Of a stretch of 64,000 nucleotides of DNA, positions 10,057-19,506 are shown piece by piece. The notes below the pieces were generated by a model that saw nothing but the letters and a program-made list of their open reading frames with translations, made no database searches and had not been told where the DNA came from. Within the stretch, counting starts at the first letter, position 1. Each line of letters starts with the position of its first letter. A program made the position numbers and the translations under genes. Origin of the DNA: Bacteroidota bacterium (lineage in GTDB: Bacteria > Bacteroidota > Bacteroidia > Bacteroidales > JACABE01). The stretch is taken from positions 1 through 64,000 of the forward strand of contig JAPLDQ010000047.1 of NCBI GenBank assembly GCA_026391675.1. The letters run 5' to 3'.

Positions 10057-10076
10057 CAAAGATAATTATATTTTTG
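10057..10076. promoter_or_regulatory. Back-to-back -7 boxes for the ROK kinase and manA
   Basis: TATTTTTG at 10069-10076 on the plus strand lies 18 bp before the isomerase start. TATCTTTG on the minus strand at 10057-10064 lies 24 bp before the ROK start. Both fit TAnnTTTG, and they are four bases apart, so the two transcription units are likely controlled together. -33 elements are weak. Confidence 0.5.
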
Positions 10077-10094
10077 TAATCCAAAGTCAAATTT

Positions 10095-11858
10095 ATGAAG
10101 TTTAAATATCCTTCGCATAATAATTATGATAAATTCCCATTTATAAAAGTAAAAGGATTTGATGATAATTCTTGTTGTGTAGGATGGGAAAACATTTCAA
10201 CCCATTTAAAACATGAATTTGAAAATCTTCATCAAGAAAAACTGATTGTTGTTGCAGAATGCTATACTGGAATACATGATGAAGTTTTTACATATTTTAC
10301 TGAGAACATAAAGTCTGATTATGTTTTTCATTCCTTATCTTCATTTAAAACCAAGCTTGAAATTGATCAATTGGTCTTTCCTGACATAACCGATGATGAA
10401 ATTTTCGGTCAAATCAGTCGATTAGAATTATCAGACTTTTTAGATGCAGGAAAATTATCTGTTTTAAAAGAAGAAATTAATAATATATCCAAAGGAATAA
10501 TATTGATTTATGGAACAGCTGCATCATTATTGGCTGATGCTGATGTATTTATTTATCTGGATATGCCCCGTTGGGAAGGACAATTACGTTTTCGCAGGAA
10601 TGAAGTTGCCAATTTAGGTGCTGATAATAAATCGGAAAGAGCTTCATTGCAATATAAAAGAGCCTATTTTGTCGACTGGCGGGTATGCGATAAGCAGAAA
10701 ATAAAAACTTTGCAGCAATGGGATTTTGTTATAGATACGGTTGATAGTAAAACTCCCAAAATGATATACGGTGAGGCATATCGGCTGGGATTACAGCAAG
10801 CTGTAGTGCGTCCTTTCAGGGTGGTCCCGTTTTTCGACCCCGGTCCCTGGGGTGGGCAATGGATGAAGTCAGTATGCGATTTGGATAAAGAAGTTGATAA
10901 TTATGCCTGGTGTTTCGATTGTGTCCCCGAAGAAAATAGTTTATTGCTGAAATTTGGCGATGTTCTGTTTGAAACACCTTCTGTTAATTTAGTATTTTCC
11001 CATGCAGAAGCTTTGTTGGGAAAAGCTGTTTATAATAAATTCGGAGCTGAGTTTCCAATAAGATTTGACTTTTTAGATACAATGGAAGGCGGAAACCTAA
11101 GTCTCCAGGTACATCCTTTAACTGAATATATCCGGAAAAACTTCAGGATGGCTTATACGCAGGACGAAAGCTATTATATGCTGGATGCAGGCGAAGATGC
11201 CTGTGTTTATCTGGGACTAAAGGAAGACATACAGCCCCGGCAGATGCTGGATGATTTACGCTTATCCTTATCAACCACAGAATTTGATGCCGAAAAATAT
11301 GTTGAAAAGTGGAAAGCCAGAAAACATGATCACTTTCTGATTCCAGCAGGTACCGTCCATTGTTCAGGTGCAAATTCAATGGTTCTTGAAATAAGTGCCA
11401 CACCTTATATATTTACTTTCAAGCTATGGGATTGGAACCGCCTGGGGCTTGATGGCCGGCCCCGGCCGATTAATATTGATCATGGAGAGAAAGTAATTCA
11501 GTGGAATCGAAAAACAGCATGGACAAAGGCAAATTTAGTCAACCAGATTACACTTATTGCCGAAGGTGATGGCTGGAAAGAGGAAAAAACAGGTTTGCAC
11601 GAACTGGAATTCATCGAATGCCGCCGGCATTGGTTTACAAAGAAAGTAATTCATCAAAATCCACATGGAGTTAATGTATTAAATTTAGTAGAAGGTGCTG
11701 AAGTAATTATTGAAAGTCCCGAAAATGAATTTGATGCTTTTATTGTGCATTATGCTGAGACATTTATTGTACCTGCAACTATAAAAGAATATTCAATCCG
11801 TCCTTTTGGTAAAGCAGAAGGAAAATTATGTGCAACCATAAAGGCTTATATAAGATAA
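10095..11858 (+). CDS. manA: Class I mannose-6-phosphate isomerase with long N-terminal extension
   Basis: A 587-residue protein. Residues about 260-587 are a type I phosphomannose isomerase (fructose-6-P to mannose-6-P, zinc-dependent cupin): LSLQVHPLTEYIRKNF carries zinc-ligand residues, and HFLIPAGTVHCSGANSMVLE and TFKLWDWNRLG follow. Residues 1-230 are an extra domain containing IILIYGTAASLLADADVFIY and DMPRWEGQLRFRRNE. It looks like a nucleotide-kinase-like fold without a Walker A motif, and its role is unknown. It is divergent from the ROK kinase and permease, fitting a hexose-use locus. A terminator follows at 11882-11911. The catalytic assignment is firm; the N-terminal domain is not. 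Confidence 0.82.
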   Translation: MKFKYPSHNNYDKFPFIKVKGFDDNSCCVGWENISTHLKHEFENLHQEKLIVVAECYTGIHDEVFTYFTENIKSDYVFHSLSSFKTKLEIDQLVFPDITDDEIFGQISRLELSDFLDAGKLSVLKEEINNISKGIILIYGTAASLLADADVFIYLDMPRWEGQLRFRRNEVANLGADNKSERASLQYKRAYFVDWRVCDKQKIKTLQQWDFVIDTVDSKTPKMIYGEAYRLGLQQAVVRPFRVVPFFDPGPWGGQWMKSVCDLDKEVDNYAWCFDCVPEENSLLLKFGDVLFETPSVNLVFSHAEALLGKAVYNKFGAEFPIRFDFLDTMEGGNLSLQVHPLTEYIRKNFRMAYTQDESYYMLDAGEDACVYLGLKEDIQPRQMLDDLRLSLSTTEFDAEKYVEKWKARKHDHFLIPAGTVHCSGANSMVLEISATPYIFTFKLWDWNRLGLDGRPRPINIDHGEKVIQWNRKTAWTKANLVNQITLIAEGDGWKEEKTGLHELEFIECRRHWFTKKVIHQNPHGVNVLNLVEGAEVIIESPENEFDAFIVHYAETFIVPATIKEYSIRPFGKAEGKLCATIKAYIR

Positions 11859-11881
11859 AGCTAAAAAATCAGGATGTAAAA

Positions 11882-11911
11882 AAAGCGGAGAACATCCGCT
11901 TATTTTATTTT
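11882..11911 (+). terminator. Terminator between convergent manA and the T9SS gene
   Basis: An AAGCGGA / TCCGCTT hairpin (11883-11889 with 11895-11101 region, ending at 11901) is followed by ATTTTATTTT. With A-rich sequence on the other side it may act in both directions. Confidence 0.7.
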
Positions 11912-14249
11912 AATGATTTATTGCAATTCTTGATGTATAATATTTACCGGAAGAATCAGTAATTTTAATAAGATAAACTCCATTATTAAAATCCCTTACA
12001 TTCATTTTGCAAACTGAAGATTTTACGTTTAGCTGCTTATTATATATAGACTTGCCAACCAAGTCATATAACTCAATTTTAACTAATCCATCTTTGTTGT
12101 CAGAAATTTCAATTATTAATTCATCCGAAACCGGATTAGGATATATTATAAAACCTTTGTTACTGTTTACATCTGAAATTCCCACACCGCTCACAGTAAG
12201 TTGCTGACAATACGTATTAGTACTGCACCAATTCTTTGCTGTTAAACATACCTGAAATGTTCCGTCATGTGAAAAACTGTGTATTGGTGCACTGGCTGTA
12301 TCAAAAGAACCATCACCAAAATTCCATTTAATACTATCAGCATTAAGTGATGTATTTTGAAAACTTACAGTTAATTGATTGGTATTGAATGTAAATGAAG
12401 CATTTGCAATATTACATGCCACAATAACATTCTTACAGATACTATCAATTCCACAAGCGTTTTTTACTTTCATACAAACAATATAAGTTCCGGAATCGGC
12501 ATAAATATGTGTTGTATTTGCTCCTGTAGCAATGGCCCCATCCCCGAATTTCCAGCTTACAGTATCTGTTGCACTAAAAGTTGAAGAAAAATTAACCTGC
12601 CTTTTATTTACGGTAAAACTGAAATTAGCAGTTGGTGGTGTACAAAGTACAACAGTATGGCAAATGCTGTCAATTCCACATGAATTAATCACTTTTTGAC
12701 AAACAGTATATGTACCTGAAATTAAATAAGTATGACTTATACTAGCACCATATCCGACATTACCATCACCGAATTTCCAGCTTACACTATCTGTTGCATT
12801 AACTGTTGAAGTGAAATTAACAATATTCTGATTAACAGTAAAACTGAAATTTGCTGTTGGCGAAGTACAGGGTACAATATTCTGAGCATAAATTCTGCTT
12901 CCGCTTCCCCTGTCTTCAACCCAAACACAAACACCCAGCGTTGGAGAAGGTTTAGCGAAATCAACCCTTGATTTATAGGTAGAAGAATAGGTAGCCATAT
13001 TTAAAGATTGAGTTGTCCATGCAAAATTCCCATTGGTATCCAGACATGTAACTTTTAATGTAATGGGTAAACCTCCGTTATTTGTTCCGTCAGAATAAAT
13101 AAATAAGGGCTTATCATTTAATAATTGCAACCTTCCTTTATGGCTATTATCACTGGTGCCAATTGCAAAGACCATTTTGGCATTATTTGTTAAAAGTCTT
13201 GCACCGGTTGTTTTATTAAACTTTTGGACATATTCACCCATATTTGATTGAGAGGAAGGGGTAAATTCACACATAGACCAGATATATTGAGAGCCGGGTT
13301 GATAAGTAGTTCTTGTTGCTCTTTCATAATAAGTGGTTTGGGTTGAAAATCCGGATCCATTTAACCCCCAGGGTATTGTTCCGTTTGGATTTATTCTCTG
13401 CAGATAAGAAAAGAATGCTGAACCTGTAGCTGCAGAATAACCAATATAAACAGTATCCTGATCTGAAAAAGCATCGTAGCGCTTATTATAATAAGTAGCA
13501 TTTGTAGAAATGTTAAGTAAAGCCGGCCATAATCCTGTTCCTGTGCTATTGCTGTAACGCTGAGCATACATTGTGGAATTAACGGAATAACCAACTCTGT
13601 CATGAATAATCAGTACAAAATCACTGTTAGTCATTGCTGCCAATTCACCAATACTAGTCTTATGTCCTGTAACGGTGGCATAAACAGTTACCGGGCTTGT
13701 CCAGGCAATAGTACCATTAGCATTGATTTTTTGAAAAACAGCTTCATTCCCGGGCATCCAGGATGCAATAGCTTCACCATTTGGTAATGGAAGTATTTTT
13801 ACATCATAACCACTACCAAGTAAAAGTCCTTGTGTTCCCCACAGGTGTAAACCTGCTTGTGATATTTTATGAACATAAACTGAAGTACCTGTTCCTGATC
13901 CATTCAATCCCACATAAAGACATCCAAATTCATCCGTAGCAACAGACCATGTATTTGTAGATGAACTCATTGCTACAGTATTATTTACTACTATTCCTTG
14001 AGGCCCCAATAATCCAATCCCACTGGAACTCAGAAGTTGTGCCCTCATTTCATAATAAACAGGTGATGGCATTTCTTTCCAGTAAACGACCCAGGTATTA
14101 CCTCCTGTAGTTCCTATTGACTGACAATCTGATGTTTGATCAGATGATACTAATGTGTTTACATTTGTCTGTGTTGTCCATTGAGCATTAACGGATAAAG
14201 CCAGAACAATAAAAAATAATGTAATTAATTGATTAATAATTGTTTTCAT
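11910..14249 (-). CDS. Secreted PKD-domain protein with T9SS type A sorting domain
   Basis: A 779-residue secreted protein. A Sec signal peptide (QLITLFFIVLALSVNAQ) is followed by about 430 residues of beta-propeller-like sequence with repeating strands such as DKPLFIYSDG. Three PKD domains follow at about residues 465-700, with WKFGDG, WKFGDGA and WNFGDGSFD motifs. The C-terminal 75 residues are a T9SS sorting domain (FIIYPNPVSDELIIEI ... NNGVYLIKI). It would be exported across the outer membrane by the T9SS whose SprA lies in this window and anchored or released there. No enzymatic motif is seen; an adhesin or sensor role is inferred only. Confidence 0.85.
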   Translation of the reverse strand: MKTIINQLITLFFIVLALSVNAQWTTQTNVNTLVSSDQTSDCQSIGTTGGNTWVVYWKEMPSPVYYEMRAQLLSSSGIGLLGPQGIVVNNTVAMSSSTNTWSVATDEFGCLYVGLNGSGTGTSVYVHKISQAGLHLWGTQGLLLGSGYDVKILPLPNGEAIASWMPGNEAVFQKINANGTIAWTSPVTVYATVTGHKTSIGELAAMTNSDFVLIIHDRVGYSVNSTMYAQRYSNSTGTGLWPALLNISTNATYYNKRYDAFSDQDTVYIGYSAATGSAFFSYLQRINPNGTIPWGLNGSGFSTQTTYYERATRTTYQPGSQYIWSMCEFTPSSQSNMGEYVQKFNKTTGARLLTNNAKMVFAIGTSDNSHKGRLQLLNDKPLFIYSDGTNNGGLPITLKVTCLDTNGNFAWTTQSLNMATYSSTYKSRVDFAKPSPTLGVCVWVEDRGSGSRIYAQNIVPCTSPTANFSFTVNQNIVNFTSTVNATDSVSWKFGDGNVGYGASISHTYLISGTYTVCQKVINSCGIDSICHTVVLCTPPTANFSFTVNKRQVNFSSTFSATDTVSWKFGDGAIATGANTTHIYADSGTYIVCMKVKNACGIDSICKNVIVACNIANASFTFNTNQLTVSFQNTSLNADSIKWNFGDGSFDTASAPIHSFSHDGTFQVCLTAKNWCSTNTYCQQLTVSGVGISDVNSNKGFIIYPNPVSDELIIEISDNKDGLVKIELYDLVGKSIYNKQLNVKSSVCKMNVRDFNNGVYLIKITDSSGKYYTSRIAINH

Positions 14250-14490
14250 AAATATGGATGTTTAAAAAAATATTCAAAAATGATTTATTAATCTTTAACA
14301 AATATAAACTTAAGCTATTTGCTTTTTAATTAAACAAGAAAGCTAAATTACAATTTATTACAGCTAAGTGTATTTAAAACAATATTTATTTTCAACTATT
14401 TAATTACTGTTTTTTGAATACAATTTTTATAATAAATAAAAAAAACAAGTAAAATAGAAAACTGTGAAAAAGGATTAATTTTCTAAGGGT

Positions 14491-14940
14491 TTAGCTATTA
14501 TCAGAAGCATACCATTCAGCAAAGGAATTGGATGTTTCGTCAAGGCGAATACTGAATAATTGAATATGATGAGGGAGTTTGTTTTTAATTCTTTCAACAA
14601 AATCAAGGAGAAGGTTCTCGCAACTGGGTTGATAATCGGCTAAAATAAGTTTTTCTGCCAGGGATTTTGTTTCTTTTGAGTGGACATGCTCAGTCTTAGC
14701 ATTTAATATTAATGCATGGTCGAATGGTTTAACAATGCAGTCATTTATTATCTGTTTTAAAATTCCAAAATCCATTACCATGCCATTTTTAGGTGAACTG
14801 TCATCTTTTAATGGTTCTCCAATAACGGTAACGGCTAATCTGTAGGAATGTCCGTGAATATTCTTGCATGGTCCGTCATAACCCAACAATGCATGAGCAC
14901 TTTCAAATTTGAATTCTTTGGTAATTCTGATTTTTGCCAT
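14491..14940 (-). CDS. queD: 6-carboxytetrahydropterin synthase / 6-pyruvoyl-tetrahydropterin synthase
   Basis: A 149-residue T-fold enzyme of the queuosine precursor pathway that converts dihydroneopterin triphosphate to 6-carboxytetrahydropterin. Zinc ligands are His16 (ESAHALLG) and His29 and His31 (IHGHSYRL), and Cys25 in GPCKNIHGH is the catalytic cysteine. SCENLLLDFVERIK near residue 110 is the second conserved motif. Its ATG overlaps the stop of the upstream endonuclease gene by one base (TAATG), so the two are translationally linked. It could be the biopterin-type enzyme, but QueD is the usual bacterial role. Confidence 0.87.
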   Translation of the reverse strand: MAKIRITKEFKFESAHALLGYDGPCKNIHGHSYRLAVTVIGEPLKDDSSPKNGMVMDFGILKQIINDCIVKPFDHALILNAKTEHVHSKETKSLAEKLILADYQPSCENLLLDFVERIKNKLPHHIQLFSIRLDETSNSFAEWYASDNS

Positions 14941-16259
14941 TATCGGATAAATTTAAATACAGATTTGCAATTTTTACCACTTATGGTAATAAAATATACA
15001 CCTTTTTCGAGCTCAGCAATATCAAGTTTCTGATGATCTAAAACTGTTGAAGATTTATAGACAAGTTTACCTCTGATATCAGTAATTGCGATGATATCAG
15101 GATGAAACTGCATTTGTTTTATATCAATATTGAGGATTTCATTGGCTGGATTTGGATAAATTGTAACTTTATCATTTAAATCGATAAAATTAACTCCACT
15201 ACCCTGATTTGATATACTTATTTCTTTTATTCCATATACTCCGGAACCATCATTGGCTGTAGCAACAACGGTGTCAATACCATCGCTGACAGCAGTTAAA
15301 AGGCCTGCAGCATTTATTGTTGCTGTTGCATTTTTTACTGACCAGGTAACAGAACTAATAGTTGCATTGACTGGTAAAACTGTAGCGCCCATTTGTAAAC
15401 TGCCTCCTTGTGTAACAATGGAAGTAGCTCCTCCCTGTCCTTGCACAGTAATAGAATTTACAAAAACAATACTACCTCCGCCCCATATTAAATTAGCATA
15501 TTCAGGATGATCAATAAACGGATTTCTGTTCCCCTGAATTAAATAAACTGCATTGTTTCTGTCAATTTCTTTCTGACTAACGCTATCCTGAGCATTCCAT
15601 TGAAGCAATAAATTAATAGCCCAGGATGTAAAAGCTGGATAAGCATTTCCGGCGAGCATAGGTGATGTCCAGCTGGCTATTTTATTTTCATAGCGGGTAG
15701 CCAGGTATAAATAATTTCGTGCAAAATCTCCTTTATACTGATTTATTGGTTCAAAAACAACACCTGTATATCCGGCAAAGGTACATGGGCCTAATTTACT
15801 GCCGTTTTGCGAAGTATAGGTAGGTGTTGTAACTTGACCGAAGGGATAATTACTTCTTCTGTTATTCACATAACCATCAGTTGGCACTAAATGAAATAAA
15901 TCGGTATACATCGTATCCTGAGTTCCTCCCCACCAGCTGTTAGGCATTGAGTGTTCCCTGTTGTAACAATCGCATTCTGAACTATAATTACCACATTGAT
16001 TAGTTACAAAGGTAAAAGTACAGCCTGAATACATATCCCAGACCTTGCCAGCAGAAGTTTTATCGGTAGTCTGGAAATCAGTCCATAAATCGGCATATGA
16101 TCTTTCAGTATGATTTCTGATTATATTATGCAATGCAGATTTTAGTGGAGCACCGGTTAATCCATTGGCTGCATTATAATAACCAGATGGAATCTGTGCA
16201 AAACTTATTATTTGAGAGAATAAAAATATTGCAATGAATGTATATCGTATTTTAAACAT
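14940..16259 (-). CDS. Secreted endonuclease I with Ig-like domain and T9SS sorting domain
   Basis: A 439-residue extracellular nuclease. The signal peptide MFKIRYTFIAIFLFSQIISF leads into an endonuclease I (EndA/NucM-like) domain, residues about 20-255, with the active-site region YNREHSMPNSWWGG and the later GNRNPFIDHPEYANLIWG. A BIG2-like Ig domain covers residues about 265-350 (SSVTWSVKNATATINAAGLL). The last 75 residues are a T9SS sorting domain (VTIYPNPANEILNI ... LEKGVYFITI). It probably degrades extracellular DNA for nutrition or biofilm turnover. It is followed by queD with a one-base overlap. Confidence 0.9.
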   Translation of the reverse strand: MFKIRYTFIAIFLFSQIISFAQIPSGYYNAANGLTGAPLKSALHNIIRNHTERSYADLWTDFQTTDKTSAGKVWDMYSGCTFTFVTNQCGNYSSECDCYNREHSMPNSWWGGTQDTMYTDLFHLVPTDGYVNNRRSNYPFGQVTTPTYTSQNGSKLGPCTFAGYTGVVFEPINQYKGDFARNYLYLATRYENKIASWTSPMLAGNAYPAFTSWAINLLLQWNAQDSVSQKEIDRNNAVYLIQGNRNPFIDHPEYANLIWGGGSIVFVNSITVQGQGGATSIVTQGGSLQMGATVLPVNATISSVTWSVKNATATINAAGLLTAVSDGIDTVVATANDGSGVYGIKEISISNQGSGVNFIDLNDKVTIYPNPANEILNIDIKQMQFHPDIIAITDIRGKLVYKSSTVLDHQKLDIAELEKGVYFITISGKNCKSVFKFIR

Positions 16260-16281
16260 TTTTAAGTTAATTATTAAGTTA

Positions 16282-16305
16282 TTATAACAATTTATGTTGT
16301 TATAA
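16282..16305 (-). terminator. AT-rich hairpin in the endonuclease/mntP gap
   Basis: TTATAACAA (16282-16290) pairs perfectly with TTGTTATAA (16297-16305), with a six-base loop. It lies just downstream of mntP and upstream of the endonuclease gene, so it could end the mntP transcript. The stem is AT-only apart from two pairs, so it is weak. Confidence 0.35.
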
Positions 16306-16320
16306 GTTTATTTAAAATTA

Positions 16321-16887
16321 TCAGAAAACTTTTAAGTGTTCCAATAGTATCTTAATCCCAATACCAATTAATACCAGACCACCTATCAATTCAGCAGAAC
16401 GAGGCTTTATAAAACGATTGAGTTTACCTAAACAAATACCTCCATAAGAAACGATAAATGTAACCAAACCAATGATAATGGAGGCTTTAATAATAGATAC
16501 ATTTAAAAAGCCAAAGCTGATTCCCACAACAAAAGCATCTATTGTAGTTGCTAAAGCTAACATTATCAGAACATAATTTTTATTAATATTAAATTTACGT
16601 TCTTCCTGATTTACTTTAACAGCTTCATAAATCATTTTAAGTCCTATAATAAATAGTAATGAAAAAGCTATCCAATGGTCGATTTGCTCAATTAAATCTT
16701 TAAATGTAAGTCCCAACAACCATCCTAATACCGGCATAATTGCCTGAAAAACTGCAAAAACAACAGCAATTTTTAAACCTTTTTTGGGTGTAACACAATG
16801 TAAAGTTCCACTGGTTAGTGAAACTGCAAAACTATCCATTGATAAACCTAAGGCAATTAATATTAATTCTAAGAAACTCAAATTCAA
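16321..16887 (-). CDS. mntP: Manganese efflux pump MntP
   Basis: A 188-residue inner-membrane protein with six predicted TM segments in two homologous halves. The conserved acidic motifs GLSMDSFAVSLTSG in TM1 and TTIDAFVVGISFGF in TM4 identify MntP (DUF204), which exports Mn2+. The length is exactly family-typical. The stop codon is TGA (16321-16323), which shows that TGA is a normal stop in this genome. It lies 119 bp downstream of the ligase-like genes on the same strand. In other bacteria mntP is controlled by an Mn riboswitch or MntR; no riboswitch was recognised here. Confidence 0.93.
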   Translation of the reverse strand: MNLSFLELILIALGLSMDSFAVSLTSGTLHCVTPKKGLKIAVVFAVFQAIMPVLGWLLGLTFKDLIEQIDHWIAFSLLFIIGLKMIYEAVKVNQEERKFNINKNYVLIMLALATTIDAFVVGISFGFLNVSIIKASIIIGLVTFIVSYGGICLGKLNRFIKPRSAELIGGLVLIGIGIKILLEHLKVF

Positions 16888-17006
16888 AAAATTTTGGCTT
16901 GCAAAAGTAAGGAAATAATAAACTCAAAGAACTTTTATTTAATAAATTAATCCGCTTATATAATTTGTTTATTAGGGTTTTGATATAAGTTTTTAATCTA
17001 TTTAAA

Positions 17007-19445
17007 TTAGTTCTTTTTAATAACTGTAGCTTTTTGACAATATTTCTGATAATTTGCTGCAGCTTCATTAGCTGCATCTGAATCACCTTTATCCATAGAG
17101 GCTTTAAAATCAGCACATGCAGCATCTTTATTTCCAAGATTATAATTGTTAATCCCCCTTATTTCAAGCAAAGTTGAAGAAATTTTAATGCCTTTTTTAA
17201 TAGCTTTGTCAATATCCATAAGACTTTTAACATAGTCGTGCAAATAAAAAAGACAAAGAGCTCTATCCATGTATGCTTCTTGAATATCCGGTTTTTTGCT
17301 GATAAAATATGTTAGCATCTTATATGCTTCTGAATATTGTTTTGCTTTTAAGACATCGATTGCGCGATCATAAAGAGTATCGTAAGGGCTAAATCTTAAA
17401 ACGCTATTATATAAATTTCGTTGTTTTATAATATTTGTATCAGAAGGTAAATATAAAATTGCACTATCAAGCAGAAGTGTGGCCTTTTCCTTTTGACCTA
17501 ATTGCCAATATTGGTTTGCAGCAGAAATCCATATATTCGAATTATCTTTTACGGTCTTAAGGTAAGTAGCTAAAATTTGTGAAGCTTGCTGATATCTTCC
17601 TTTTATAAACAACTTAGAACTTAACTCTGTAACCATGTTTTCTTGAAGTGGTTTAAGAAGATATGCCTTTTCTGCCCAATAAAGAGAACTATCTTTCATT
17701 CCCAGTTTATCATATGCCCAGGCAAGGTGAGATTCACGACGACTATCATATGGACTTGCATTATCTTTCAGTAAAATTGTAATGGCTTCACGTGCTTTAT
17801 TTTCGTTAATCAGATAATACGCTTTATTAACTGCTAACGGCCATGCTTCGCAACTTAAATTTGGTATAGAAGGTAATCCATCGATGTAATATGCAGCAGA
17901 ATGTGGTTGGGTAATCATATTAAGTTCCTTTTTTAAAGAGAATTGGTATTTTAATGATATTACATTCAAATACAAAATATACGATGAAACAAAAATTAGT
18001 AACAGCATAAAATACATGACCCATTTGTGCTGAGCAAGTCTATTAATAAGTTGTAAAAAGTATGACTTATTTACTCCTTTTGAAAGACTAAAAAACCCTT
18101 CATCAATAAACGCAACTGCCGAAGCTGCAAATATTGCAAAGAGCACTTGTATCTCAGGTCTATCTGAAGGAAAATTAAAAAATGCATCTATACTATATGC
18201 AAAAATACCCATAGCAGGAAAAAACAAGAATTTCAATTTAGATTCTTCTGTCGTAGGTTTAAGGGATGTTCGTATAAATCCAAAAATAATCAGAAAAAAA
18301 ACTGAAAGAAAAGCCAATCCACCAAGGGCACCAGTTTCAGCAAATATCTCTATGAAATCATTATGGTTTTTCAACATAAACTGAAATTTTCCAGTATCTT
18401 TATTTTCATATTTCATAATGCATATTTTCCAGTTTCCTGTACCAACTCCAATTAGTGGATGCTCTTTAAAGAGTTCAAATGATCTTTTCCAGGTTACAAG
18501 CCTATGATTAACAGAAGTTTCCTCTGAATTTATAGTTGATAATCTGTTAGATAAATCTGTATTCCATACATCTTTTTTTGAAGGATATAAGTAGTGTTGT
18601 GTAAAATTGAAAACGACAACAGAAATCAACAATAACGCGGTATAATGAAAAAGCTTAATAAAAAAGTCCTTTTTCTTAATCGCAATATACCTTATTATTG
18701 CAAACAATAAAAGGGCAATTAACATCAGACCTAATCCTAAATAAAAAGCACGGGTACTCAAAAACAAGGTAGAAAGTATCGCACAGAAAACAGCAAGATA
18801 ACCCAAGTATTTTTGCCAGCCTTTAGTAAAATACATAAGGAAGATTGCTATTTGCAGTTTAACAAACAAAGCAGATGCAAACATATTTTTGTTTGAATAA
18901 ACTGATTTAATTTCATAGATTGAATCAACTTTCCCGTTAATATATTTTAAAATTCCGTAAAATACTGTAAAACAGTCTATCAATAAAAGTATAACAAGAG
19001 CTATAGCAATATGGAGCAGATATCTTCGGTCACTTCTTAATATTACATAAATCACATAAGTAGAAGTAAATATGGTGAATATTTTCACAATATTCATTAA
19101 AGATTCTATACGGTTTATAGCATTAATGAAAGAAAAAAGAGAAAATATTAAAAATAACACGTAAGCTATTCCTATTAAATTTTTAAAAAAGCCCAACCTT
19201 ATTTCAAAATTCTTCTTGAAGTCTGAATCAAATATGAAAATGATAAGTGCAGCTAAATTAATCAAGGATATTGCAAAAAATTTATCCCCATTAGTATCAA
19301 GTGTACCTAAATTTGGAGTAAAAACACTTACAAAAATATAGGCCATCAATAAAATATAGTAAGATGGCTTCAATTGTATTTTAAGCTGTTTTACCAATGG
19401 AGAAGGTTTTATTGGTTGTTTTTTAACAGGTTTATTTTTCATCAA
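17007..19445 (-). CDS. O-antigen ligase-like membrane protein with TPR domain (paralog 1)
   Basis: An 812-residue protein. Residues about 30-480 hold 10-12 TM segments with the Wzy_C/O-antigen-ligase signature, including GVGTGNWKICIMKYEN followed by KNHNDFIEIFAETGALGG in the large periplasmic loop. Residues about 520-800 are soluble TPR repeats (LAWAYDKLGMKDSSLYWAEK, AYMDRALCLFYLHDYVKSL). The family transfers or polymerises lipid-linked glycans in the periplasm; in Bacteroidota many members also have roles in S-layer or protein O-glycosylation. It is 61 bp downstream of a full-length paralog, a tandem duplication. The glycan substrate is unknown. Confidence 0.8.
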   Translation of the reverse strand: MMKNKPVKKQPIKPSPLVKQLKIQLKPSYYILLMAYIFVSVFTPNLGTLDTNGDKFFAISLINLAALIIFIFDSDFKKNFEIRLGFFKNLIGIAYVLFLIFSLFSFINAINRIESLMNIVKIFTIFTSTYVIYVILRSDRRYLLHIAIALVILLLIDCFTVFYGILKYINGKVDSIYEIKSVYSNKNMFASALFVKLQIAIFLMYFTKGWQKYLGYLAVFCAILSTLFLSTRAFYLGLGLMLIALLLFAIIRYIAIKKKDFFIKLFHYTALLLISVVVFNFTQHYLYPSKKDVWNTDLSNRLSTINSEETSVNHRLVTWKRSFELFKEHPLIGVGTGNWKICIMKYENKDTGKFQFMLKNHNDFIEIFAETGALGGLAFLSVFFLIIFGFIRTSLKPTTEESKLKFLFFPAMGIFAYSIDAFFNFPSDRPEIQVLFAIFAASAVAFIDEGFFSLSKGVNKSYFLQLINRLAQHKWVMYFMLLLIFVSSYILYLNVISLKYQFSLKKELNMITQPHSAAYYIDGLPSIPNLSCEAWPLAVNKAYYLINENKAREAITILLKDNASPYDSRRESHLAWAYDKLGMKDSSLYWAEKAYLLKPLQENMVTELSSKLFIKGRYQQASQILATYLKTVKDNSNIWISAANQYWQLGQKEKATLLLDSAILYLPSDTNIIKQRNLYNSVLRFSPYDTLYDRAIDVLKAKQYSEAYKMLTYFISKKPDIQEAYMDRALCLFYLHDYVKSLMDIDKAIKKGIKISSTLLEIRGINNYNLGNKDAACADFKASMDKGDSDAANEAAANYQKYCQKATVIKKN

Positions 19446-19506
19446 TATAAAGTATTAAAAAGTAATAATGATTGAACAATTAAATATAGCTTTTGACAAT
19501 AAATCT

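Noticed and set aside
16832-17137. 101-residue minus-strand frame rich in Lys, Leu and Asn
   Set aside because: It overlaps both mntP and the ligase-like gene in another frame and has no family pattern; a shadow.
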